Assembly (NCBI GenBank): GCA_039090855.1
Contig: CM077007.1
Span: 19,827,515 to 19,891,514 of the forward strand
Length of the DNA stretch: 64,000 bases
Source: Macrothele yani
Taxonomy: Eukaryota > Arthropoda > Arachnida > Araneae > Macrothelidae
Direction of reading: 5' to 3'
Shown here: in pieces, positions 1 through 10,499 of the stretch
Layout: every line of letters starts with the position of its first letter
Numbering within the stretch: the stretch's first letter is position 1
Translations under genes and position numbers: made by a program
Notes under the pieces: generated by a model
Databases searched by the model: none
The model's input: only the letters and a program-made list of their open reading frames with translations
Told to the model about the DNA's origin: nothing

Positions 1-1555
1 GTTCATGCCTTTCCACTTTCTCCTTCCTATCTTTTGCCTTACTGTGGCGAACCAGCTTAGCAGCTTCACGCTTCTTACAGTGATATTCATCCACAGAGAC
101 TCTACCTTGCAACATCCCCAAACAGGCTTCCTTCTTTTTCTTTACTGCCTCTTCAATCTCACTATTCCACCAAGCATCACCTCTATTGTTACCCACTATT
201 GTGGTGCCACAGACCTCTTTAGCAGCAGTAACAACACAGTTCTTAAAACATTCCCACTTCTTTTCTACATTCCTCTCACAAGATTTCAGATCCATCGGTC
301 ATTCTCTGAGTAAGTCAGAGTCTGCTGATGATCTTCAAGGAGCCTATCAACCTTTATTCTTTCTATCCTGGGTCTCTTCCTATTCCTTTTCCTCCAACCA
401 ACATTAAGTTTCACTCATGACACTACCAAGTAATGATCAGAACCAACATCTGCACCTCTCATCACACGGGTGTCAACAACTAAGTGTTTCAAACACTGAT
501 CATAAACAACAAAATCTATCACACCCTTTTGACCAAGAGTACGATTTTCCCAAGTATATGTGTGTATATACTTGTGGTTGAAAAATGTATTAGATAAACA
601 CAAACCATTCTCAATGCAGAGTTCAATTAATCTTTCACCATTATCATTCACACAAGGATCATTAAACTTACCCAGAATGTTGTCAGAAATTGCATTCTGC
701 ACACCTACTCTAGCATTGAATTCCCCTGCTATTATAACTTTTTCTTTAGCACCAAATCGCCTCAAAACAGCTTTTAGCTCATTCCAGAAATCTTCTTTCT
801 TATCAGAAGGTTCCGAGTCACAAGGAGCATACACTACAACAATTACAATTCTCTGAAGTTTCACTTTCAAACGAATCCAGAGAATTCTCTCACTTATGCA
901 ACTATAGTGAATCAAGTTGTTCTTCATCTTTTCACTTAAAATCACACCTACACGAGCCTGTCCTCTCATATTATCCAATACTCCAGACCACACACTCACC
1001 GTGCCATTAACTTCTTCTACCCCAATTTCCTTCTTTTTGGTTTCACTTACACACAGCACATCCAGTCTATACTTATTCATCTCCTCAATCACCTCACTCA
1101 TCTTGCCATTTATACCTCTAGTATTCTATACACCAATCTTACATTCACTCAGCCGAGATCTCTTTCTCATACGCCGTTTAGAAAGTCCAGGTCGATTCCG
1201 TGGTGGACCGTCCTTCTCAAGTGTGGTAGGTCCACCATATCCCACACTTGAGTCATTCTTAATATTCCTTTTTGTCTTTTTAATCAGGTAAGTACATCAG
1301 TGTGGGGGATTAGCCCACAGCTGAGGGTTCTAGTTGGTCATTCAACCTAAGGATTCTGGAACAAATCCCAGTGAGTTGGGGTCTTTTCGCCAATGTCACA
1401 CAGAACTAGCTTGCACATCTCCAAGATTCACAGAGGCCCTAGTTGCTGTTGTGTGTGCCATTGTTACCACGGAGCGCCCCGAGGAGGCAAACCCATCGCT
1501 CACTACGACCGCCCGCCTGGACAAAGTATTAATTTCAAAATATAATTTTAGCTAC
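1..1555 (-). mobile_element. LINE family A (RTE-like non-LTR retrotransposon), 5' part
   Basis: Minus-strand LINE that continues beyond the left edge. It holds the 5' leader (about 1,110-1,555, with a GC-rich stretch near 1,470), the endonuclease domain, and the start of the linker to the reverse transcriptase. Bases 1-345 match, in inverse orientation, 15,708-16,060 of the other large copy, so the two copies cover complementary halves of one family. A mariner relic starts directly at 1,558. The clade call (RTE-like) is from the endonuclease type and the WFGHVERM C-terminus seen in sister copies. Confidence 0.75.
415..1140 (-). pseudogene. LINE A apurinic/apyrimidinic-type endonuclease domain
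   Basis: Exonuclease-endonuclease-phosphatase fold that nicks target DNA to prime reverse transcription. An open frame of 228 codons starts at 1,101. The reading frame really begins further upstream but is cut by a TAG where IGVWNTRGINGK would be expected (IGV-stop-NTRG, about 1,117-1,135). Visible motifs in order: LDVLCVSETK, RILWIRLK, VVVYAPCDSE, the central GEFNARVG, TYTWENR, VIDFVVYD, and SDHYLV with the catalytic D-H pair. The central motif is normally GDFN; here Asp is Glu, which may weaken metal binding. Below 415 the frame breaks before the linker. Confidence 0.82.
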
Positions 1556-1557
1556 CG

Positions 1558-2820
1558 GGGTGTGTAAAAAGTTCATCCTGTTTAAAGTTAAAAAGTTTAT
1601 TGATGCAAGAAAGCCAGCCATACAGGCTCAATTCATTCTGAAAAGTACAGGTAGTTGTTCCAATAGAGCCATGATCCCACAGCAGTACCACTTGGCAGAT
1701 TTCAAGGACAGAAACTCTTTGATACCAAATTCTACATCAACAACTGAAGCAAAATACCATCCCTGTAGGAAACAGGCCATATGGTGAAACAAATGGTAGC
1801 TGGATGGGGCAAGGTATGGAGTGTATGGAAGATGGGGTAGGATCTCAACTTCTTCCAATTCCTGTAGTTTTTGGCAGAACAATCCAGAAGAATGACTTGG
1901 GAAATTGTCCATTTGCAGCAATGCCCACTTCTTATTGATGAGTATGTAGTATTGACACAGAGCATCATGAACCTACTGCAGTTGTTTGGTACAGAGGTTT
2001 CCCTCTACAGCAGGCCATCTGGCATGAGTTCCTAATGCACAAGACCCTCACAATTACACCAAATGCACAGTATGGCTTTCCTCTCAAACCGCCCTCTTTA
2101 CAGCACTGGCTGTGAGCTTCCTTGTGTGACCTCAGCCATTGGTTCCCAGGGGTAGGATTATGTAGGAATATCTACTTTTCATCACCAGGGACAATACGAT
2201 GCCAAAACCTATTGTCTTGTGGATTTGACAGCAATCTGCAACAGATAGCGACAAGCTATTCCGCCTGCCAGAGTATCAATGCATGGGGAACCACTCAATG
2301 GTGCCTGCAGGAGAAAACTAGCCAGCTGGTGCAGGTGACAAACGATAGTGGATTGGAAAGACTCCACCTAAGTCCTAAGCTGCAAATTGTTGTGTACTGG
2401 CACTGGGGTTTGCAGTTACAGCATAAACCAGGATGTCAGTGTTGGTGGTAGTTGGATGTCCTGACTTCGGCTTGCTTTCAAGACTGTTGTCCCCAGCATT
2501 TAAATGCTGAAACCATTTTCATGCAGTGCTGCTGTTCACTGTTCCTCACCTTCAACTGCACAAATTTATCTCACTGCTGCAGGGATATCTAACCCTTTTT
2601 CCAATAACAGTATAGGTGCACCAGTGAACAGCACATGTATGGACCTCTAACCTGTGCTCACCTGACAAAGCAGTGTGGCTCTGTGCCAAATGCACTCATT
2701 GGCATCGTGTGTTTCATGCCCTTAAAGAACCCAGTTAACACTGGCACCCATTTTGTACAAGAATGGAGGCCCAATATTATGCATAACTCAAAAAGGGACA
2801 AACTTTTGATGCACTCAAGT
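1558..2820 (-). mobile_element. mariner relic
   Basis: Decayed mariner on the minus strand. Codons from 1,921 down to 1,628 give the transposase C-terminus: MDNFPSH (for LDNARPH), LPHLPYTPYLAPSSYHLFHH (for PHPPYSPDLAPSDYHLF) and FASVVDVEFGIKEFL. The catalytic third Asp region is changed to APSS. The N-terminal half (about 1,930-2,800) is beyond reading. The ends look like imperfect inverted repeats (GTGTGTAAAAAGTTCATCC at about 1,559 against GTGCATCAAAAGTTTGTCC reading in from about 2,815), giving about 1.26 kb, the usual mariner length. Confidence 0.65.
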
Positions 2821-3099
2821 ACAATGTTTGATACAGCTTACACTGACTAGGAAAAGAGAAAACACATTTCATCATGAAAGTTTATTAAAGGTATAAAGTT
2901 GCACTTTTGAACTATCACCTTAACTCTTAAAATCTAAGGTCCAGCTTTAATGCAGGTTCTGTTTTTACTAATTTTTAACGGTTAAACTATAAAGTTTGGT
3001 TTATACATGGTATGCAAAGTTATTTTTGCTTTGCTTTGTGGTGCAAACCTGATTGTTATTTTTGTCATAGTAGGCTACACTTTTAGTGCAAGAGAAATT
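2821..3099. other. Intergenic/intronic AT-rich DNA, nothing recognised
   Basis: Between the mariner relic and the Tc1 composite. No exon, RNA gene or clear repeat border seen. Confidence 0.5.
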
Positions 3100-3190
3100 C
3101 ACTGAGGTGCCAAAAAACTGGGAAGGGTGCTACCATTTCAATTACATGCCACCACACCCTTGCAGTAAATGGTATTGTCTGCAAACAATG

Positions 3191-4580
3191 TACACTCATT
3201 GTCATAAAATTCCTTGGAATGAGATTTTAGTAGTGAGATGGTAAATACCAAGGAAAGAAGTGATTACAATATCATAGCAGCAGAGCAATTTCCCATGGAC
3301 ATATGGTATACATTTCAGTCAACGTTGGTACTGCGTCGAACAGCCTCGTGCTCCGATACATGCAGTGATACGGTTTGGCATGGAGTCAAAAGAGACGCAG
3401 TATGTTATACTGGGACAGGCTGGCCCACACTTCTTGCAACTGATGATCTGAATCACGAACACTGGGACATGGAGAAAGCTGGTGTCCCATCTGGTCCCAC
3501 ACATGCTCGATTGGCGAGAAATCAGGCGATCTGGCAGGACACAGAAGCATCGAAGCATGGCATAGACAGTCCTGGGAAACTCGAGCGGTGTGCAGATGGG
3601 CATTATCTTGTTGGAAAATGGCTCTGGGCTGCCCCGCCAGAAAAGGCAGCATATGGGGCTGCAGTGCTGGGCTGTCACTGTCCCTCGGATCACTGCGAGA
3701 GAAGCCCGGCTGTAATACGCGATGGCTCCCCACACCATAACACTTGCAGTTCGGGACGTGTGCCGCTGTATAGTGAGGTTGGGATTGTAGTGCTTACCTA
3801 CGGTCCTCCACACTCTGACACGGTGGTTGTCTGTTCCAATACATAAATGGGATTCGTCGTTGAACACTATATGTCACCAGTCCGCAGCATTCCATGTTGC
3901 TTGCTGCTGACACCACTGCAATTGACGCCAATGATGGTCAAGTGTTACTGGCAGAAAACATAAGGGCCATCGAGAGTGCAGATTCACCTCTGCTAGGCAT
4001 CTGGAAATGGTTCTGACGGACACAGGAGCCCCTTGTACAGCCGCCACATGTCTCTGGATATTGGGCAAGGACATCATTGCATCTGTGCGTGCCACTCTCA
4101 CGATCCCATGGTCCTCTCTGCTGGTGGTGTGTTTGGGTCGTCCAGAGCCAGTCCGCCATGTCTGGATGCCTTCCCGTGCCCATTGCTCCCAACACGATTG
4201 CACCGTACTGTCCGACCGGCTCAAATGGTGGCTGTTTCGGCACGCCGGTCACCCTGCCTCTCTCATCACGATAATATGGCTTCGTTCAAACTCCGTCAGT
4301 TGCCGGTATGCATATCTACGGTGGCTTCTCAGTATGTCTATCACTCAGGGATCACACCTGACTCTTACTGTGCACTTCGGCACGAATGTGGAAGTACCCT
4401 ACGCGGCGCATTATAAGCCCCAAGGATAATGATTACAGCGCTGATCTTGGACGCACGGGCATGTGGAAACACATGAAAATTTTATCAGTTCCATCACTGC
4501 TCTCCCTGTAGCTATTTGCCAAGTTTCGTGTTAATCGCACGGTTTTTCTTGGTGTACGGATTTTTATGACAATGAGTGTA
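3191..4580 (-). mobile_element. Tc1-like element nested in the outer Tc1
   Basis: Terminal inverted repeats TACACTCATTGTCATAAAAT (3,191) and ATTTTTATGACAATGAGTGTA (ending 4,580) with TA at both edges. The minus strand encodes a broken Tc1 transposase. The N-terminal part is at about 3,870-4,290 (TVQSCWEQWAREG, TGSGRPKHTTSREDH). First catalytic block at about 3,870 (FNDESHLCIG), then VMVWGAIAYYSRA. Second block at 3,620 (AIFQQDNAHLHTA), third at 3,520 (PARSPDFSPIEHVWD). At least two frameshifts separate these blocks, so it is inactive. It is older than none of its host: it must have inserted after the outer element. Confidence 0.85.
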
Positions 4581-4632
4581 AATATAGAGGCAGATATCTC
4601 CTCAAGCTCAAGTAGTAGCATTTGCAGTTCAG

Positions 4633-5206
4633 ATGGCATTTTATCAGGATTTAAGTGATTTCGAACATTGTATGATAGTCGAAATCTGGAAGATGGATCA
4701 CTCCATCTTAAAAATTACCACAAAATTTGGATTTACACGGTCAACAATTTCAAGGGTGTACTTGGACTACACAAACTCAGGGAAAACAATCAGTGTGGGA
4801 GACCAGTGTGGCCATAGAAAAGTCCTGGATGATCATGGACAGCGGCATCTGGCACACATCATAACATCGACCTGGCATGCAACATTGTCGCAGATCACAG
4901 TGTAATTCAATGCTGGGGCCAGTAGTAGCATCAGAGTTCAGACAGTGCAACGTTCCCTGCGTTCTATGGGGTTCTGGAGCTGACAGCTAACCCGGGTGCC
5001 ATTGCTGACCCGACGATACAAGGCTGTGAGCCTCGCCTGGGCTTGGGAACACCACTATTGGATGCAAGATGACTGGAAATATGTAGCCTGGTCCGACGAA
5101 TCGTGGTACCGACAGTTTCTGGCAGATGGCCGACTCCGGGTATGGTGATAACACCAAAAGGCAATGGATCTCGCTAGCCAACAAGGAACAGTGCAGGCCG
5201 TCAGTG
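4633..5206 (+). pseudogene. Outer Tc1 transposase, N-terminal and first catalytic part
   Basis: Opens MAFYQDLSDFEHCMIVEIWK, the start usual for this arthropod Tc1 family. A helix-turn-helix follows (ITTKFGFTRSTISRVYLDYT) and then a basic linker. An in-frame stop comes after LSQITV. The frame resumes with VQTVQRSLRSMGFWS, ALAWEHHYW-like sequence and SDESWY, whose Asp is the first catalytic residue. The coding sequence stops dead at 5,206, where the hAT insertion begins, and picks up again at 7,000. Confidence 0.75.
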
Positions 5207-5214
5207 GCTCTGTC

Positions 5215-6999
5215 ATATCTGCCAATGTAAAAATAAAATAAAATCGATATATTCGATTAAATTTTTAATCAATATATCCAATGAAATTACTTGTTGTGCA
5301 TATTGATTAAATGTACTGAACATATCGATTAAAAAACAATGTTACTTAACTCAAGTATCAACTTTTAATTGATATGACTACAGATGTTTGAATTTATCAG
5401 CACATTTATTTCGATTATCCATACACAATTTCTCATTACTATGCTATATCATTATGATCTGTAAAGAGATAAAAAAATTTTTTTATGGAAGCTTGCATCT
5501 AAAGGGAAGGATGTTCTACACCCTTTGACCCCCAAATACAATAGGATCGTATCCCACGCCATCACGGAACAAACTAAAATGTTTTAAAAAACAAACCATT
5601 TTCATGCTAGGATTATCTTACGGAGAGACACACGATGAGACAGTCAAATAAAAAAAAAATGAAATAAATGAGTGACTGAGGGACACTAATTGGTAAATTA
5701 TGCTCAACTAAAGACGAAGTGAACAAACATTTTGCACGAATCGCATCCAGTTCATTATAACTTTTAACAAAGGAAGTTAATTTCGTATTTTTTTTCTCCA
5801 CGCAGTCAACATTAGATTTGTGCTGGGCACTAGAAATATGATTAGTAATATCATTCCTCCCACCACGCGAAACGGGGAAATTACATCGACACGTAGTGCA
5901 AAACGCATATTTTTCATTTTTTGAAGGTTATGCAATACACGGGAATTCCGCAGAATATGCATCACGAAATGTTTGATAGTACTTTTTTCACTCCTTTCAT
6001 ATTGTTGCTCATAGCAAATCACTAATACTAAATTTATTGATACTTGAAAAAAATGCAAGTAAAACTGCTATAGTAAAACAGTAACAGCTACAAAGAGATG
6101 CAATTTGCAGAGGAAAAAATAGTACCCCAACATATTAATTTCGTTTAATCAAGCTAAGACATTTTTATGCACGTTATCAAGTGACGAACAAAAAAAGCAC
6201 GGTTGGAAAGCGTAGAAAACTTAATGACTAATGGACCAGCAAAATAAATCATTGCTGGAGAAGCACAGGCTCGAATGAACATTGGACTTTTTTTTTTTTT
6301 TTTAACTTCCTCTTATAGTAGCATTCTTTTGTTAGGTCAAATTTATTGCCACAGAAGAAGTTACAAAATCATGCCTAATGCATTTTTAATTTCACAAAAC
6401 TGGCAGCTTTTGCTTAATTTCGTCATGTTGGGTATCGATCTGGGCTTAAAAATTCCCCAGATTTTAAATCTGTTTGAATTTTTTTCTATGATAACTACGT
6501 TCTGAAATAGCATTTCGAACTGAGAGTGCTTGAATGCAAGACACACCCACGCTGGCCTCTGAGAAGCTGCGACCCGGGGAGACGAACAATGCATTATCTG
6601 AAAAGGAGAACGGGGGGAGGGGGGAACAGCGAGAGACGTTACGCAGCTGCATAGCCTGATGGGAATTGTCACCAGCATTGTGCCACTTGCGCAGGGGAAG
6701 GTACTCGGATCCATCCAAAAGTCCACGTGGAAGCAGAAAACCATGCCGCTTGCATTTTTTCTTCACAGCGGAAATAAGGAGAATTTTTTATTTTTAATCA
6801 TCTCGTGTTAAGGATTTTTTGAAGTGGAATAAAGATTTACTTATTATTTTTATTTTTTTTGCTTTGAAATGGAGAGAAAAAAATAGGGATTTTTGATATG
6901 AGAATGAAAAATTGGAAGAAATCACTTTCCGATTGTAATATTGGAAAGACGTCCCAAAATCGGAAGCTTTCCGGGTAAATCGAAAGGATTGGCGGCTAT
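5215..6999 (-). mobile_element. hAT-type element nested in the outer Tc1
   Basis: Terminal repeats ATATCTGCCAAT (5,215) and ATTGGCGGCTAT (ending 6,999), flanked by the 8-bp duplication GCTCTGTC / GCTCTGTT (5,207-5,214 and 7,000-7,007; 7 of 8 match), the size expected for hAT. The minus strand encodes remnants of the N-terminal zinc-finger region (about 5,800-5,990: the ITNHISSAQHKSN pattern across two frames) and then AIRAKCLFTSSLVEHNLPIS (5,690-5,760), typical of hAT/ZBED-like transposases. The GC-rich stretch 6,520-6,770 may be the 5' leader. The C-terminal dimerisation part is missing, so this is a deleted copy. Confidence 0.75.
5690..5990 (-). pseudogene. hAT transposase N-terminal fragment
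   Basis: Two overlapping frames on the minus strand join into a BED/ZBED-like zinc-finger region. It is followed by SFVKSYNELDAIRAKCLFTS and SLVEHNLPISVPQSL. The CLFTxxLVEHNLP motif is a hallmark of this hAT subgroup. One frameshift lies near 5,800-5,840, around the run of T bases. No DDE catalytic residues remain. Confidence 0.6.
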
Positions 7000-7007
7000 G
7001 CTCTGTT

Positions 7008-7450
7008 ATGGTATGGGGCGCTTTCAGCTGGCATGCATTAGGACCCCTCATACGTCTGTAGACCGCTCTGACTAGTGGAGGCTACATAACCATCCTTGGG
7101 GATCATTTGCCCCTGTTTATATCATGCAACCACTCTGACGGGTGTGACCTCTTTCAACATGACAATGTGCTACTGCACACGTCCACAGTCACCCAATTAT
7201 GGCTGAAGCAGAGGAACATTCCACAGAGTTTGGCATCCTGACTTGGCCCCCTAGTTCGCTGGATTTAAACACTATTAAACACATTTGGGATGTTGCTCTA
7301 TGTCCCTTTAATGCCCGGAATCCTCCACCGGTGAATATTACAGAATTGTGAGATGCCCTTCACGAAACATAGTGTGCACTGTCTCCACAGTACTGCAGAG
7401 AGACCTCATGGAGTCTATACCCCATTGCATTGCTGCTGTTATCCGATCAT
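7008..7450 (+). pseudogene. Outer Tc1 transposase, C-terminal part
   Basis: Continues the transposase interrupted at 5,206: VMVWGAFSWHALGPL, then GYITILGDHLPLFI, the second catalytic block LFQHDNVLLHTSTVTQLWLK (Asp kept) and the remains of the third block. The usual PDLNPIEHLWD is reduced to separate stretches with stops. The C-terminal tail is about 7,380-7,450. Confidence 0.7.
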
Positions 7451-7746
7451 GAGGAAGATCAACGTGGTATTAGAGAAGTATCCCAGTTTATTTTAGCACT
7501 TCAGTGTATATTGATGCTATGTGGAGATACATCACACTGAAATTTCACTACAATTATTAACATTGCATTTCAGCCACACCCACTTGAACAGGACGTATTA
7601 GAATTTCTTCAACCCCGTTTTGCAGCTTACAAAAACTGAAAGGGAATAACAAAACATTATTCCTTAAAAACAATCCCTTTAAAACAATCTATATAATTAG
7701 GACAAAAAGCATATTTCTCTACAGGCATAATCAAACAGGATATTAC

Positions 7747-7812
7747 CTCTACTTCTGGATATGATGCTATGTCCATGATGTAATCTGCAGATATTTTCTT
7801 TACCCTTGGAGC
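7747..7812 (-). CDS. CEP104: CEP104 exon G (TOG domain, last exon seen)
   Basis: Coding exon of 66 nt, 22 codons, phase zero at both ends, bounded by TTTCATTTTAG and GTAATATCCT on the minus strand. It encodes APRVKKISADYIMDIASYPE then VE, which lines up gap-free with the CEP104 segment ARLRVTALNFIQEMALFKEV. The next expected family segment (QIIPxYLVxPLK type) was not found between here and position 1, where the sequence is almost all transposon. The following exon probably lies beyond the left edge. A decayed copy of part of this exon sits about 0.9 kb upstream in the same intron (8,650-8,745). Confidence 0.87.
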
Positions 7813-7966
7813 CTAAAATGAAATAAATCAGTATGTGATTTCATATTAAGTTGTACTTACTGAAATACATTTTGCTTTTCATAATACAAATGATCAGATT
7901 CTTAATATTGTTACCTTCTATTACATACATTTTTGTCATCCACATTCCTGAACACGTGGTTTTCAT

Positions 7967-8034
7967 TCATATCCTAGGAGTATTGTTCCAATGTTGCGTG
8001 TTCATATCCTAGGATTATTGTTCCAATGTTGCGT
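7967..8034. repeat. 34-bp tandem duplication
   Basis: Two adjacent near-identical copies of a ~34-bp unit, TTCATATCCTAGGANTATTG followed by TTCCAATGTTGCGTG. Close identity suggests a recent slippage or double-strand-break repair event in the CEP104 intron. Confidence 0.85.
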
Positions 8035-8039
8035 GGTCA

Positions 8040-8599
8040 AAATTGCCTTAATCTGGGAAGTTTCCATGCATGCTTCGTTGGTCCTATGCAACACCTGCAC
8101 TCATACTAACACTCCTAATCCTTTCCCCCTTTGCCTTAGTGCTGGTCAATGTAAACACAATGCTTTGATTATCATATTGCCCATGTGCTTTTCTTTTTGT
8201 TGTATGCTTATTTTAAGTAATTAATGAGAGGACATAGTGCCCAGGAAAATGTAAAGAAAGTGACTTTAAGAGTGTGAATAACAATAAAGTGAAGAAATGG
8301 GCAATAAAAACCACATTCATTACAAGTGAAGCCAAAGTTTTGAATTGGTTTGATAAATCAAATGTAGAATTGGCTTCAAATTGTTATGGGATTACACGAT
8401 CTCACAGAGAGAACCATTCCTGCTAATGCTAAATTAAATTTGCAAAAGTGACCAATCCTCTGACTATATCTCAGATATAGTGGGAAAATGCTGACCATTT
8501 GTACTGAACATCACAACCAAAAGACTGTCTTCATCAATAATTTGAAATTCTTGTGATTTTTGTGGTTTTGTATTCATAAACTGAAAACTAAATTGGGAA
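8040..8599. other. Intron F-G, no gene seen
   Basis: AT-rich intronic DNA between the 34-bp duplication and the relic exon. No transposon ends or splice-bounded open frame recognised. Confidence 0.5.
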
Positions 8600-8750
8600 A
8601 TTGTATGGATTTTTATTAGAAATGATTCTTTAAATAAATTTGCAAATGTCCATGATGTACTCAAATTTGCTATGTCCACAAAATAATCTTTACACAAATT
8701 TGCTAAATCTATGATGTAATCTGCAAATATTTTTTTAAAAAGTATTCTCA
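8600..8750 (-). pseudogene. Relic duplicate of CEP104 exon G inside intron F-G
   Basis: On the minus strand this stretch contains AATATTTGCAGATTACATCA followed by TAGATTTAGC, nearly the same as exon G (AATATCTGCAGATTACATCA then TGGACATAGC). Translated it gives KKIFADYIIDLANL against exon G KKISADYIMDIASY. Two shorter degenerate echoes follow (KDYFVDIANL; and TACATCATGGACAT, an exact 14-mer of exon G). No polypyrimidine tract with AG stands at the position of the exon G acceptor, and no GT stands at the donor position. I read it as a dead, internally re-duplicated exon fragment. Part of it is also repeated inverted near 8,878-8,925. Confidence 0.6.
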
Positions 8751-9427
8751 TCAATGACTAGATAGGTTTGTCACTATCCAATAACTGGCAAGATATTATA
8801 AGAAATAACTGTAACCATGATAGTAACAGAAAAAAAAAAAGTGAAAGAAATAACTATCTGAAGAAGAAGAGTTTTCTCCAAAAATCTGCAAATTTATTTA
8901 AAGAATGATTCCTAGTAAAACACCATACAGTTTTCTGATTTAGTTTTTAACTTAATGAACTAGGAAGCCAGTGTTCAACATGAGCTTCTGATTTCTTAAT
9001 TCTGCAAAATCACAATCATTAAAGTATCCAACTTTTCACATAACATTTAGCTGTAAGAACCATAATGGCTCCATGGAAAATTAATTTGCATAACATTATT
9101 TAAACAAAAAAAAACAACTAATTATTAGTGAGTATTTAAATAATTCCGTCTTATGTAACTTTGATATCATTAGTGAATCTCAGGAATGCAACACCCACAA
9201 ACAATGGGAGTCAGCTATATTAATTTTTCTAATCAAAAACCAAATTAACTTTAGTTTTGTTACTTCATCAAAACAGCATGCTGAATTAGTGATAAAAATG
9301 CAAATCTATATTGAAAAAAAAAATGTTTCAGATGGCTGATATGATACTTTATGAATACTAATTCTCTTGAAAACTACATGTTATTTTTCACTCAGACTCA
9401 TTTGGATGAAAAATACTAAATACTCAC

Positions 9428-9500
9428 TGTATCACCCAGCTTTACTAATATTTCTGGAGTTGTTTTCTCAGAAAGAAAGGATGCTTCAATTTTAGGTACC
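9428..9500 (-). CDS. CEP104: CEP104 exon F (TOG domain)
   Basis: Coding exon of 73 nt with acceptor CTTCTTTTTCAG and donor GTGAGTATTT on the minus strand. After one base completing a lysine it encodes VPKIEASFLSEKTTPEILVK then LGDT. The vertebrate counterpart reads LSKLETAHCVEKTIPVLLTR then TGDS; the KxExxxxxxEKTxPxxLxxxGD pattern is kept without gaps. Outgoing phase is zero, matching exon G. On first reading LGDT could suggest an immunoglobulin domain, but the phase-matched neighbours exclude that. Confidence 0.87.
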
Positions 9501-9599
9501 CTGAAAAAGAAGCAATAAATGAAAAAAGAAAATTAAGTAGGTATATAGTCTTGACCCTGTCATGACATAAGATTTTACATCCATATCATATCACTAAAT

Positions 9600-10360
9600 T
9601 GTTCTATGAAATTCAGAGGTTAGTTTCTCCACAAGAAGGATTATCTGTCACATTAAAGTTTACAAACCGAATTGTGCTAGATTTTACTTACTGTTGATGA
9701 ATCAGACATTTTCATTTACAGTGATCTTGACACACAACTCAAGCTTTACTGATATCCATCACATGTCTCACACGAGACCTTTTGTACTTCACAGTTATTA
9801 TCTTTCTCTCATGCAAGCATTTTTGAATCTGGTCCTCCTGTGATTTCCTTGACCTACCACAACATTTCTTTCCTGCCACTTGGACTGAATAAATTCTCTT
9901 AATTAGTATATTGTCACCCATTCCCTCAACATGGCCAAACCACCTCAGAATATTTATCTCCATACTGCTAACAACACTTCCCATAACTAACACACTTCAG
10001 CATACAAACAACTCCAGAATTTCTTCTGCAATACCCAGGCTTCACTACTATGTATCAGGGTAGGAACAACTGCACTTCCATACACAGCCATTTGGGACCT
10101 TTTCGTGAACCCATTAGTCATGTAAAATCCTCCAATGCTGAATTCAGTTGCTTGCAGATTTCACCATGTAATCAGTTTTCACTGTCAAACATGCTTCCTA
10201 AGTACACAATCTCAGTCACCTGGTCTAATTCTACACCATTTAGACTGATCTTGCATTCAGTACTAACAGTTCCACCAACAAAACCAATCACTTTGGGTTT
10301 TCCCTTACTTATATTGAGTTTGAATTTCATACAAACTTCAGTTTGTTAGAAATTCAAAAA
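9600..10360 (-). mobile_element. LINE family A 3' fragment
   Basis: Minus-strand remains of the LINE A C-terminus: INILRWFGHVEGMGDNILIK, then VQVAGKKCCGRSRKSQEDQI and RSRVRHVMDISKA at 9,739-9,993. Upstream coding remnants reach about 10,350. Matches 17,050-17,870 in the plus-strand copy. Old and full of stops. Confidence 0.75.
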
Positions 10361-10499
10361 GACATTTCAGTTCAGACACTAAAAACATAATTTTACATAT
10401 TTTAAGGTCACATTGCTTCTGTGAATTTATATCTTTAAAAGATTATGGGGAAGAAAAGGAAATCAATCAGATAAGCAGTTGCTACCAAAAGAAAATCAA

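Larger units (their letters stand above)
3100..7506 (+). mobile_element. Outer Tc1-like element, split by two later insertions
   Basis: The ends are matching inverted repeats: CACTGAGGTGCCAAAAAACT at 3,100 and AGTTTATTTTAGCACTTCAGTG ending at 7,506. Transposase sequence runs forward in three blocks. The N-terminal helix-turn-helix half is at 4,633-4,905 (MAFYQDLSDFEHCMIVE...). The first catalytic block is at about 5,060-5,150 (YVAWSDESW). The C-terminal half is at 7,008-7,450 (VMVWGAFSWHALGPL, LFQHDNVLLHTS, then NTFGM). A Tc1 element at 3,191-4,580 splits the 5' flank and a hAT element at 5,215-6,999 splits the catalytic domain at GSV|MVWG. Without them the element would be about 1.2 kb, normal for Tc1. 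Several stops make it dead. Confidence 0.82.

Noticed and set aside
9428..9500. LVKLGDT read as the start of an immunoglobulin domain
   Set aside because: The phase-matched neighbouring exons D, E and G all follow CEP104 in order, which explains this exon without gaps.
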